This document shows positions 27,546 to 35,803 of a DNA stretch of 64,000 bases, piece after piece (position 1 is the stretch's first letter; each line of letters starts with the position of its first letter). The position numbers and the translations under genes are program-made. The notes below the pieces were generated by a model that saw only the letters and a list, made by a program, of their open reading frames with translations, ran no database searches and was not told the DNA's origin. Source of the DNA: Clostridium saccharoperbutylacetonicum N1-4(HMT) (GTDB lineage Bacteria; Bacillota; Clostridia; Clostridiales; Clostridiaceae); assembly GCF_000340885.1 (NCBI RefSeq), contig NC_020291.1, forward strand, positions 1,673,001 to 1,737,000, read 5' to 3'.

Positions 27546-27953
27546 TTATTGACAATTAGTACAATAACCATAAAAATAAACCTTATTACTAACAATTCTA
27601 TAATCTGTATGAGTTTCTGCCAAAGAATTAAGATTATCTAGAGTTAAATCTTTGAAATCATCAACTTTGCCACAACCTAAACATTGTAAATGTGGATGTG
27701 GAGCTGAATTGCCATCATATCTAAAGTTTCCTTCTCCAACATTTATTTCTTGAATTAATCCAACTTCGACTAATGTTTTTAATGCTTTATATACAGTAGC
27801 TAAACTCATAGTCGGGTATTGAACGTGAATGTCTGTATAAATAACATCAGCAGAAGGATGTGAAGTAGTATTAAGTAAATAGTTATATACTGCAAGTCGC
27901 TGAGGAGTTAATTTTAGCTTTTTTTCTTTAAAAATTGAAGCTATATAGTCCAT
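27546..27953 (-). CDS. perR: PerR-type Fur-family peroxide regulator
   Basis: About 135 residues. Winged-helix DNA-binding N-terminus (KLTPQRLAVYNYLL, TPQR motif; MSLATVYKALKTLVE recognition helix). PerR-type regulatory metal ligands are visible: His in SHPSAD, Asp in FRYDG, HPHLQC (two His) and Asp in KVDDF; structural zinc cysteines are CLGCG and CTNC at the C-terminus. These ligands fit PerR better than Fur or Zur. I prefer ATG 27953, 8 bases after GAGG, over the GTG at 27962. A good promoter lies upstream at 27988-28017. Likely represses peroxide-defence genes. Confidence 0.82.
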   Translation of the reverse strand: MDYIASIFKEKKLKLTPQRLAVYNYLLNTTSHPSADVIYTDIHVQYPTMSLATVYKALKTLVEVGLIQEINVGEGNFRYDGNSAPHPHLQCLGCGKVDDFKDLTLDNLNSLAETHTDYRIVSNKVYFYGYCTNCQ

Positions 27954-27987
27954 ATTGTACACCTCGCTTTCAACTGTTTTATTAAAA

Positions 27988-28017
27988 ATTATAACATGTA
28001 AATATCTATATAGTCAA
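27988..28017 (-). promoter_or_regulatory. perR promoter
   Basis: On the minus strand TTGACT, 18-base spacer, TATAAT (plus-strand positions 28012-28017 and 27988-27993). Close match to the vegetative consensus. Confidence 0.65.
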
Positions 28018-28089
28018 TTATATGGAGTAAAATTATTTATTGATAATAATTATTAATACAAAAAAGTTTTATAAAAGAATAAAAAGAGG

Positions 28090-28118
28090 TTGTATAGGAA
28101 GGAAAAGTCTGCTAAAAT
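28090..28118 (+). promoter_or_regulatory. Promoter of the 105-aa gene
   Basis: TTGTAT (28090-28095), 17-base spacer, TAAAAT (28113-28118). It leaves a long leader of about 150 bases before the GTG start. Confidence 0.45.
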
Positions 28119-28275
28119 AAAGGTATAAAGAATGTTAATAAATTAACATACTTTTAAAGAATTATATTATTACTTTCGTGAAGCCACAGACTAGATACTA
28201 ATTTTTATTACAGACTTTAGAATATATAGCCTATGATAAAAATCAATACAAGAAACAATAAGGAGGCGTATTTTT

Positions 28276-28593
28276 GTGGGAAAATATAAGGTTGGAGATG
28301 AGTTAATAATTGTAAATGATCCAGGTAAGGATAATGAAAAGTTGAGAGAATTAACAACTTTAAGTGTTGATGGAGATTTTGCACAAATATCTTGGGGGAT
28401 ACAAATATTAAATGTAGAGTATGATAAGCCAAATGTAACTTTGACTTATAAAAATGCTAATGGTGAAAAGAATAAAGTTTTTGCAGTATGCAAGGATGTT
28501 GAAAACTTTGTTCAAGAGAAAGTATTAGAAAAAGCATTACTTAGAGCTTTCCAAAACGAAATTATAAATATTTCTGTTTGTAAGAATAAATAA
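28276..28593 (+). CDS. Small beta-rich protein of unknown function (105 aa)
   Basis: 105 residues, GTG start 9 bases after a perfect AGGAGG. Soluble; the first 75 residues look like alternating beta strands (YKVGDELIIVND, FAQISWGIQILNVEYD, NVTLTYKN, NKVFAVCKD) and the last 30 form a helix. The KVGDELIIV opening recalls KOW/SH3-like small beta-barrels, but I cannot assign a family. Own promoter and terminator, so monocistronic. Confidence 0.6.
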   Translation: MGKYKVGDELIIVNDPGKDNEKLRELTTLSVDGDFAQISWGIQILNVEYDKPNVTLTYKNANGEKNKVFAVCKDVENFVQEKVLEKALLRAFQNEIINISVCKNK

Positions 28594-28606
28594 TAATTAA
28601 AATTGA

Positions 28607-28641
28607 TAAGAGTAACTTTGGTTTGAAGTTACTCTTTTTTT
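28607..28641 (+). terminator. Terminator after the 105-aa gene
   Basis: AAGAGTAACTT (28609-28619) pairs with AAGTTACTCTT (28626-28636), then eight T residues. Strong. Confidence 0.8.
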
Positions 28642-28755
28642 TAATTAATGTTAATGAAATTATAGGGAAAATGTTTACTTTTTATCATTCATGTAATATA
28701 ATTGATTTGTAATAATAGAAAATTGAGAGAATTATGAAAAAAAGGGTGGGGTATT

Positions 28756-28983
28756 ATGAGTAAATGTCCATTTTGGTCAAATTCTAGGGAAAAAGTTGAA
28801 TGCTATAGTGAGTGCCCGATATTTGGAAGCGAGCTAACACAAGGAGAGGGAAGTGAGAAATGTGTTTTTCATGATTGTTCTGATGTAAGCGATATAAGCT
28901 TTAAGGAAAGCATGAAAGAAGAATATAATTTCTTGAATGTTTCAATGTATGATAGTGAAAAATATCTAAATATGAATTTTTAG
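28756..28983 (+). CDS. Small Cys-rich protein, N-terminal cysteine cluster (75 aa)
   Basis: 75 residues with six cysteines in the first 40: CPFW, ECYSECPIFG, KCVFHDCSD. The spacing could bind zinc or an Fe-S cluster. The C-terminal half is acidic. GGGTGGGG precedes the ATG. Flanked by its own terminator. No family recognised; the CPFWSNSREKVECYSECP arrangement looks conserved rather than random. Confidence 0.5.
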   Translation: MSKCPFWSNSREKVECYSECPIFGSELTQGEGSEKCVFHDCSDVSDISFKESMKEEYNFLNVSMYDSEKYLNMNF

Positions 28984-28989
28984 ATAGAA

Positions 28990-29021
28990 AGAGCGAGATA
29001 AAAATTATTTTATCTCGCTTT
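28990..29021. terminator. Terminator between convergent genes
   Basis: AGCGAGATAAAA (28992-29003) pairs with TTTTATCTCGCT (29008-29019), followed by TTAATTA and preceded by an A-rich run, so it can act in both directions, toward the 75-aa gene and pncB. Confidence 0.7.
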
Positions 29022-29095
29022 AATTATATAGAATTATCATAAAAATAGTGTCATAAATATTCAAAATTATTAATGTTTAGATGTACAAAGTAATA

Positions 29096-30574
29096 CTATA
29101 CTTCATATGAATTTGTATATTTATGAAGCAGAGAATGTTTTAATGACCACAAATTTTGAGATAAATCGACATAATAAGTATGAGGATTTTCAAATCTAAG
29201 TACTTCAGGCCACAATTTTTCTGTTTCAATTTTTGAAAACTCTTTTATTTCTAAAACAGATGGAGATTTATATACACATTCACCTTTTTTAAATATTTCA
29301 ACTTGAAGTTCTTTAGTGTAGAAATTTTTGATTTTTTTCCTCTTCCAAGTGTGGATAGGATCAAATATCACTAAAGGTTCATTTTCATTAATTATTTCAT
29401 CTCTTAAGGTAATTAAATCAGCTAATGCTTTATGAGAGGTTTTATCGAAAATTCTAATTATCTTTTTAAAACCTGGATTAGTTATTTTTTCATCATTTTC
29501 ACTAATCTTAATTTTGGGAATTATCTCATCTTCGTTGTCTAAAGCAACTAGCTTATAGACTCCACCAAAAACAGGTTCGGATTTTGCAGTTATAAGTCTT
29601 TCTCCAACTCCAAAGGAATTTATACATGCACCTTGATCTAGTACATCTTTTATGATGTGTTCATCCAAAGAATTTGAAATAACTATATTACAATCTTCAT
29701 AGCCAGCATCATCCAGCATTTTTCGGCATTTTTTTGTTAGATAAGTTATATCACCAGAATCAATTCTAATACCACGAGGACGCTTACCAAGAGGCTTTAA
29801 AATCTCATCAAACACTTTAATTGCATTTGGAACACCTGATTTTATAACATTATAGGTATCAATAAGTAAGACACAATCATCAGGATAAATTTCAGCCCAA
29901 GCCTTAAAAGCTTCATATTCGGTATCGTACAATTGAACCCAGCTATGAGCCATAGTTCCTACAGCAGGAATGTTAAACATTCTATCAGATAAAGTACAAG
30001 CAGTTGAACTACATCCACCAATAATAGCAGCTCTTGCACCATAAATTGCACCATCGTATCCTTGAGCTCTTCTTGAACCAAATTCCATTACAGGACGTCC
30101 TTCAGCAGCTCTGCATATTCTATTAGCCTTTGTAGCAATTAATGTTTGATGATTTATAGTTAAAAGAATCATAGTTTCAAGAAATTGAGCTTGTATTACA
30201 GGGCCACGAACAGTTACTAAAGGTTCATTTGGAAATACTGGATTTCCTTCTGGAACTGCCCAAACATCACAAGTAAATTTGAAGTCTTTTAAATATTCAA
30301 GAAATTCGGCAGAGAAAATATTTTTTTCTCTTAAATAAGTGATGTCATCATCTGTAAATTTTAAGGTGCTTAAATAATCTATTAATTGATCAACACCAGC
30401 CATTATACAATATCCACCTTCATCAGGAATTCTTCTAAAAAACATGTCAAAATAAGCTATTTTGTCTTTAAGTCCTTTAGCAAAATAACCATTTCCCATA
30501 GTTAATTCATAAAAATCAACTAACATTGTTAGATTTCTTTCATCTCTTACGTTGAAATTAGATTTATTATTCAT
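29096..30574 (-). CDS. pncB: Nicotinate phosphoribosyltransferase
   Basis: Joins nicotinate to PRPP to give nicotinate mononucleotide in NAD salvage. 492 residues. Typical features: LVDFYELTMGNGYF at the N-terminus, MEFGSRRAQGYDGAIYGARA (catalytic region, about 168-187), the PRPP/phosphate-binding DSGDITYL and GVGERLITAKSEP. The long form with a C-terminal extension fits Firmicutes enzymes. AGGAGAT precedes the start on the minus strand. Transcribed away from the repeat-bearing gap at 30575-31144. Confidence 0.93.
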   Translation of the reverse strand: MNNKSNFNVRDERNLTMLVDFYELTMGNGYFAKGLKDKIAYFDMFFRRIPDEGGYCIMAGVDQLIDYLSTLKFTDDDITYLREKNIFSAEFLEYLKDFKFTCDVWAVPEGNPVFPNEPLVTVRGPVIQAQFLETMILLTINHQTLIATKANRICRAAEGRPVMEFGSRRAQGYDGAIYGARAAIIGGCSSTACTLSDRMFNIPAVGTMAHSWVQLYDTEYEAFKAWAEIYPDDCVLLIDTYNVIKSGVPNAIKVFDEILKPLGKRPRGIRIDSGDITYLTKKCRKMLDDAGYEDCNIVISNSLDEHIIKDVLDQGACINSFGVGERLITAKSEPVFGGVYKLVALDNEDEIIPKIKISENDEKITNPGFKKIIRIFDKTSHKALADLITLRDEIINENEPLVIFDPIHTWKRKKIKNFYTKELQVEIFKKGECVYKSPSVLEIKEFSKIETEKLWPEVLRFENPHTYYVDLSQNLWSLKHSLLHKYTNSYEV

Positions 30575-31144
30575 AAATAATCTCCTTTATAAAAACCATT
30601 AAATAATTTCAGTTTAGTTATGTACATATTTTTTCTTTAGAATTAAAATACATAAAACTATTGTACATCTAGAAGACATTGATTACAATATAGTTGCTGT
30701 AAACTTATAGATATCAAACGCAAGAATTTGACTTATGCAACAATTACCGAAATCAGATCCATTTATCTTCCACAGGACTAGTGAAATTTTCGCTGGAAGG
30801 TTGCACCCATTTCTGCATGTTCCTAAAGTAAATTTATGACAAGCAGAAAATGAAACAACCTTCCACTAATAACCATCATCAGCTCAATTTCACATGCCTG
30901 CTTCCAGAAAAATGTATCTGATTTCTAGTGTAGTGTTACGATTATAATTTCTCAATGATGTATGTATATTCCATTTATAAGTTTGAGTATTAATTTGGAT
31001 ATATATAGGTTTGTAACATGAATAATAGATTTTAGATGGAACTTAGAAATTCAAATGAATTTTTACATCTATGAAATTAATCTAATAATTATGGGTAAAA
31101 TTTAAGATAAATAATAATAAAGAAAAGAAAGAGGGATTTTTGTA
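30575..31144. other. Gap between pncB and the helicase gene, holding repeat copy 2
   Basis: 570 bases between divergent genes. Apart from the palindromic element (30705-31009) there is only A+T-rich sequence, which must contain both promoters. No coding frame was accepted. Confidence 0.55.
30705..31009 (+). repeat. 300-bp palindromic element, copy 2
   Basis: Left end TTATAGATATC (30705-30715); right end degraded (GGATATATATAGG). Same outer stems as copy 1. The core is a different version: GAAGGTT (30796-30802) pairs with AACCTTC (30857-30863), GCACC lies in the first internal loop, and CTGC (30813-30816) pairs with GCAG (30843-30846). The base changes relative to copy 1 are on both sides of each stem. 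Confidence 0.75.
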
Positions 31145-33163
31145 GTGGGGGTTAACCTTGATAAGTACCAGATGAGTGCAGTAAAGGCAGAGGAAAGAAA
31201 TGCATTGATAGTAGCAGCACCAGGCTCTGGAAAAACAACAGTTATTATAAATAAAGTTGACCATTTGGTTGAAAATAAAAAAGTTCCTAATGGAAATATA
31301 ATAGTAATTACTTTTACAAAAGCGGCAGCACAAAATATGAAAAATAGGTATGAAGCTGCTTTTAATAAAAATAGATCTCCTTTCTTTGGAACGTTTCATG
31401 GCCTTTTTTATAAAATTCTTTTAAGAAGTGGAAAAAATATTGAAATAATAGATGGATCAATTGTTCACAAAATAGTTAGCAACGTTTTAATGAAATATTT
31501 TGATGAAATTAATGAAGATAAAGTAAAGGAAGCTGTAAATAATATTTCTTTATTTAAAACTTCAAGAGTGCCTTTGAGTGAATTTAAATCTTCTCTTGCA
31601 AAAGAAATTTTTATTGAAGCTTTAGAAAAATATGAAGACTATAAGAAAGAAAATAACAAACGAGACTTTGATGATTTAGCAATTGAAGTTTTGGAGATGC
31701 TTCAAAGAGATGAAAATATGCTTGAAAGTTATAGAAAATTATTTAGGTATGTATTAGTTGATGAATTTCAAGATTGTGATGAAATGCAGGTTGATTTCTT
31801 AAAGCTAATAAATGATGGAAAAGAAAATTCACTTTTTGCAGTTGGAGATGAGGATCAATGCATTTATTCATTTAGAGGCTCAAAGCCAGAATATATGGTT
31901 AGCTTCGATAAAATATTTAAAAATGGTAAGAAATATTACTTATCAGTTAATTATAGAAGTAAAATGAATATAGTTGATAAATCAAAAGAAATAATAAGAT
32001 TTAATAAGGAAAGAAATAATAAAGAAATACATTGGAATAGAGAAGCTGAAGGCATTATTAAATGGTTTAATCCATATAATGAAAAAATGCAAGGAGAAAG
32101 TCTGGCTGATATTATTGAAAAGAATAGAAGTTTGGGTACTCCTTATGAAGATAATGCAATATTATATAGAACTAATATAGAATCTATGACGATTATAGAG
32201 GTATTAGCAAAAAGAAAAATTCCATTTACTTTGCTAGATAGGGAATACAATTTCTTTGAAAATTTTATATGCAAAGATTTAATTGCATATTTAAAATTAT
32301 CCATTAATCAATTTGATTTAGAAAGTTTTATACAAATAATAAATAAGCCTTTTAGATATATAAGTAAAGGAAATATTGCATATATAAAAAATTATGCTAA
32401 GGAAGAAAATCCTTTTGATATATTGATTAGTAAAGAAGATATTCCTCCATTTCAAAAGAAAAAGTTTGATGATTTAAGAAAAGAAATAAATTATTTAAAT
32501 AAAATATCATTATCAGCAGCAATTTCCTGTATAATTACAGACCTAGGATATATGGAGCATTTAAAAGGATATGCTAAAAAGCTTAATCAAAGTATAGAGG
32601 ATTTGGAAGATATAATAGAGGAATTTAAGGTGGCTGCAGAAGGCAGCAAAACTATATTTGAATTTTTGTCACATATTGAAGAAGTCAAGCAGTCAATAGA
32701 AGAAAGCAAGAAGAAAACTAAAAGAGAAGGGGTTATATTGAGTACAATCCACGGGGTCAAGGGAATGGAGTTTAAAAACGTCTATGTTATTAACTGTGTT
32801 GAAGAAACAATACCTCATGCTAATAGTATAAAAGATAATATTGAAGAGGAAAGAAGACTTTTCTACGTTGGAGTAACAAGAGCTATAGATAATCTTTATT
32901 TATTTTCACCAAGAAATAGAAAAGGACAGTTTAAAGAGGTTTCACGATTTATAATTGAAGGAAAGTTAAATGATTTGCCAGTTGATACCTTTGGATATGA
33001 AGTTGGAAACAAGGTTGCGCATAGAACCTATGGAGTGGCTGAAATAGCAGAACTTGATGAAAAGGACAACGATAAGATTAAACTGAAGTTTGGTGATGGG
33101 ACATTTAGGAGTTTTTCTTTGAAGGTGTTGGTGGATAATAATTTGATTGAGAGGGCTGAGTGA
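31145..33163 (+). CDS. UvrD/PcrA-like superfamily 1 DNA helicase
   Basis: 672 residues, ATP-dependent 3'-5' helicase. Q-motif-like LDKYQMSAV, Walker A APGSGKTTVI (about residues 26-35), Walker B VLVDEFQDCDEMQ, motif III GDEDQCIYSFRGS, motif V STIHGVKGMEFKNVYV and motif VI RRLFYVGVTRAIDNLYL are intact. The last 50 residues (GNKVAHRTYGVAEI...KLKFGDGTFRSFSL) resemble the Tudor-like RNA-polymerase-binding tail of PcrA. At 672 residues it is shorter than typical PcrA (about 730-760), mainly in the 1B/2B regions. GTG start after GAGGG. Probably a second, PcrA-like helicase for repair. Confidence 0.88.
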   Translation: MGVNLDKYQMSAVKAEERNALIVAAPGSGKTTVIINKVDHLVENKKVPNGNIIVITFTKAAAQNMKNRYEAAFNKNRSPFFGTFHGLFYKILLRSGKNIEIIDGSIVHKIVSNVLMKYFDEINEDKVKEAVNNISLFKTSRVPLSEFKSSLAKEIFIEALEKYEDYKKENNKRDFDDLAIEVLEMLQRDENMLESYRKLFRYVLVDEFQDCDEMQVDFLKLINDGKENSLFAVGDEDQCIYSFRGSKPEYMVSFDKIFKNGKKYYLSVNYRSKMNIVDKSKEIIRFNKERNNKEIHWNREAEGIIKWFNPYNEKMQGESLADIIEKNRSLGTPYEDNAILYRTNIESMTIIEVLAKRKIPFTLLDREYNFFENFICKDLIAYLKLSINQFDLESFIQIINKPFRYISKGNIAYIKNYAKEENPFDILISKEDIPPFQKKKFDDLRKEINYLNKISLSAAISCIITDLGYMEHLKGYAKKLNQSIEDLEDIIEEFKVAAEGSKTIFEFLSHIEEVKQSIEESKKKTKREGVILSTIHGVKGMEFKNVYVINCVEETIPHANSIKDNIEEERRLFYVGVTRAIDNLYLFSPRNRKGQFKEVSRFIIEGKLNDLPVDTFGYEVGNKVAHRTYGVAEIAELDEKDNDKIKLKFGDGTFRSFSLKVLVDNNLIERAE

Positions 33164-33255
33164 TAGATAAAGGATAAAACTCACTTTGTCTTAGATATAT
33201 TTCTTAAATGAAAGTGTGCTAATTAAATTACTAAAAATTTAAAAGGGAAATTTAT

Positions 33256-33645
33256 ATGAAGAAAATTCAATTGCCTAAACCAACAAGTCAATGTGAAGAG
33301 GAACCATATGTCCAAATGAATAATAGTATGGTAATAATTAGATATTCGTATGAAGATGAGCGATTAAGCAGTGTGATTTCAATAAAATTTAAAATAATCT
33401 ATAGTTTTACCTATACTGAATGCGAGTATATGGATACTAGTGATTATACTTTTGGATTAGTTGAAATTGATAATTCAAGAATCAAAAGTGATTTGTTGAC
33501 AGTTTGGGATTTGAAAAATAGACCTATTGATGAAGCTTTTGGTGGAGAAGTAGAGAAGATAAAACATTATAGATTATATTTTGATGATTATGGTATGTAT
33601 GACATCATATGCAAAAATATTCAAATTGGAGAAGAAGTCAAATAA
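33256..33645 (+). CDS. Hypothetical protein (129 aa)
   Basis: 129 residues, soluble, with no signal peptide. It reads as mixed beta strands (SMVIIRYSYED, SSVISIKFKIIYSF) ending in HYRLYFDDYGMYDIICKNIQI. AAAAGGGAAA precedes the ATG. I recognise no family. It lies between the helicase and the wall-binding protein genes with spacers of about 90 bases, so it may be independent. Confidence 0.55.
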   Translation: MKKIQLPKPTSQCEEEPYVQMNNSMVIIRYSYEDERLSSVISIKFKIIYSFTYTECEYMDTSDYTFGLVEIDNSRIKSDLLTVWDLKNRPIDEAFGGEVEKIKHYRLYFDDYGMYDIICKNIQIGEEVK

Positions 33646-33734
33646 AGATTATTTGATAAATGCTAATTTTACATATTTAATTGAAATATGCACTGATGTA
33701 TAATTATGGTATATAAATTTTAGGGGGAAAATAG

Positions 33735-34535
33735 ATGAAAAAACCAAAATTAAAAAATGTAATTATAAGTTCATTAATAGTAACTTCAGTGTTTGCTTTA
33801 AATCCAATAGGCGTTTCAGCAGAATGGAAATCTGATAGTAATGGCTGGTGGAATACAGAAGGAAATTCTTGGTCTGTTGGCTGGAGAAATATAAATGGTA
33901 AGTTGTATTATTTTAATGCTAATGGATATATGGCCCATGATACTACAATAGATGGACATTATTTAGATTCTAATGGAGCTAGTACAACATCAAATACTCA
34001 AAATCAAACAGAGTACTCTGAGCCAGCAACAGGAGATATGACAGGGTGGCAGAAACTCAGGGGGCATAAATATGAAAGTGTAGCAGAAATTTATTTTAAA
34101 CTGGAAAATGGAATTCAAAGTGTTCAAGTAAAGGATATAAGAAATGTTGATGAAAATAAAGTTGTTGAATGGGTAGACGATAATGGCGTAAAGAGACATA
34201 ACACTGTTGGAGAAATATATCAATTGTTTAAGTATTCTAATACATATACAACAGATTGGTTTAGCAATAAATTTGGAAATTTATATGGCGAGTGGCTGTT
34301 AACGGGTTCATTGGATGCAGATAACGTGGTAGCAGATTATTTACAAAAGACAGGACAAATTAAAAATAGATCTTATGTAACACTTACTCCAACTACAGTA
34401 ATTGAAACTGAAGAGAGGAAAGAAAAAAATATTAGTACTGAAGAAATAATAAATAATATTGAAAAATATATGGATAAGGAATATAAAAAAGAAAAAAATA
34501 AAACTGCTGATGACAACAATTCCAGTGATGAATGA
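33735..34535 (+). CDS. Secreted protein with choline/cell-wall-binding repeats
   Basis: 266 residues with a clear signal peptide (KKPKLKNVIISSLIVTSVFALN, cleavage probably after GVSA at about residue 29). Residues 31-80 match cell-wall-binding repeats: GWWNTEGNSWSVGWRNINGK then LYYFNANGYMAHDT. The remainder is a new domain (about 100-215) of unknown fold followed by a Lys/Glu-rich tail. Probably attached non-covalently to wall polysaccharide. AGGGGGAAA precedes the ATG. Next gene downstream is unrelated by sequence. Confidence 0.75.
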   Translation: MKKPKLKNVIISSLIVTSVFALNPIGVSAEWKSDSNGWWNTEGNSWSVGWRNINGKLYYFNANGYMAHDTTIDGHYLDSNGASTTSNTQNQTEYSEPATGDMTGWQKLRGHKYESVAEIYFKLENGIQSVQVKDIRNVDENKVVEWVDDNGVKRHNTVGEIYQLFKYSNTYTTDWFSNKFGNLYGEWLLTGSLDADNVVADYLQKTGQIKNRSYVTLTPTTVIETEERKEKNISTEEIINNIEKYMDKEYKKEKNKTADDNNSSDE

Positions 34536-34652
34536 GTAATTAATGTAGTTAAAAATTAATTTTCTATGAAAGTTGTATAAGCTATTCAGTAAAGATTACT
34601 TAATATAATTCGAAAAATACAATATAAACATATTAAGTAAGAAGGTGGAAGG

Positions 34653-35405
34653 GTGAATATAAGAAGTGGTAGTACTGTAAGTGTATATAAAAAAATGCAT
34701 GAATACATTATTGAAGAAAAGAAAAAAAACGCTCAATTAAATACTACTCTTAATTCAAAAGATAAAAACAAAAAGAACTCTAATAATGATAGTTTTATCA
34801 AAAATATTATTGATCAGAAAGCTCAAATGAATGATATATTAGATAAGGTAAATCAAGAGAACTTTAAGAGAAGAGTACAATTAGAAGATGAAAAAAATGA
34901 AGCTATAAAAAATGTAAAAGATGTATGTAAAGCTAATAAAGCATTATTTTCAAAGGATAAAGGATATTCAAAAGAACTAGATGCTATATTATCTGGTAAT
35001 GTAGATGAAGTCATAGATTCAATGGATTTCGCTGATGTTTCTAAACATATTGGGAATTTAGAATATGGTGTTGCAAAAGGCACAAGTGAAGAGATAATAA
35101 AAAAATATCAAGAGGCTTTAAAGAAATATTATGAAGAAGGTGCAGATAAAAAAGAAACTTTTGCTCAATATATGGGAGATAGTAAAGGCTTAAATATTGA
35201 TGAAGTTATGTCAAGTAAGTCAACAAGTGATCAGGTTAAAGGTCATTTAGCTGCATTGGAATGCTTAAAAGCTTCGTATAAAGGGTTATATGATACTATA
35301 GATAGAATAAAGGCATTTAAAGAAGAAAGTGCTAGGAGAGTCAAAGAATTAAAAGAAAATATGGAAAAAAATATTCAAGCTCTTGGGAAATTTGAGAAGA
35401 TATAG
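34653..35405 (+). CDS. Coiled-coil protein of unknown function (250 aa)
   Basis: 250 residues, highly charged and mostly helical, with no signal peptide or membrane segment. The first 60 residues are Lys/Asn-rich; heptad-like helices run through about 60-110 and 200-250. GTG start after GGTGGAAGG. It precedes an intrinsic terminator. Function not recognised. Confidence 0.55.
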   Translation: MNIRSGSTVSVYKKMHEYIIEEKKKNAQLNTTLNSKDKNKKNSNNDSFIKNIIDQKAQMNDILDKVNQENFKRRVQLEDEKNEAIKNVKDVCKANKALFSKDKGYSKELDAILSGNVDEVIDSMDFADVSKHIGNLEYGVAKGTSEEIIKKYQEALKKYYEEGADKKETFAQYMGDSKGLNIDEVMSSKSTSDQVKGHLAALECLKASYKGLYDTIDRIKAFKEESARRVKELKENMEKNIQALGKFEKI

Positions 35406-35452
35406 AGTAAAGTATGCTATATTAGTGAAAATATAAGAGTCTTGAAGCTTTT

Positions 35453-35488
35453 AAAGGCAAGATTATTTTAGTATAACCTTGCCTTTTT
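35453..35488 (+). terminator. Terminator after the coiled-coil gene
   Basis: AAAGGCAAG (35453-35461) pairs with CTTGCCTTT (35478-35486), followed by TTTTTATT. Confidence 0.75.
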
Positions 35489-35714
35489 TTATTGAAATTA
35501 TTGTTGAATTTATTATAAAGATATTCATTTCTTCTCTACATCACCTATCTCTAAGTACTATCGCTTGTACATAATTATAATTTATGACTGATAATTCTAA
35601 TCTATATTACGTTAAAACTGTTTAAATAGTATATAAAATCATTAAGTAATTATTAGATAATTACTTAATGGATTTGTTTATTGCTTTTTTAAGATATATA
35701 GAACTAATAAAACA

Positions 35715-35743
35715 TTGTATGAATATGCCTAATAATATATAAT
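35715..35743 (+). promoter_or_regulatory. Promoter of the FtsA-like gene
   Basis: TTGTAT (35715-35720), 17-base spacer, TATAAT (35738-35743), 60 bases before the start codon. Confidence 0.6.
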
Positions 35744-35803
35744 TTATAGTGTATTTATCAATAATTAAGAAATATAAATAAGATAAATAAAGGTTGTGTT
35801 TAT

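Larger units (their letters stand above)
27963..28275. other. Divergent promoter region between perR and the next gene
   Basis: Carries the perR promoter on the minus strand (27988-28017) and TTGTAT-17-TAAAAT on the plus strand (28090-28118), which leaves about 150 bases of leader for the 105-aa gene. No recognisable riboswitch; no clear PerR box was found by eye. Confidence 0.5.
35406..35803. other. Gap before the FtsA-like gene
   Basis: Contains a terminator (35453-35488), a hairpin made of CATTAAGTAATTA (from 35640) and TAATTACTTAATG, and a promoter (35715-35743). The rest is A+T-rich without a coding frame. Confidence 0.55.

Noticed and set aside
28119..28275. Riboswitch in the long leader of the 105-aa gene
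   Set aside because: No stable multi-stem structure or conserved box could be found by eye.
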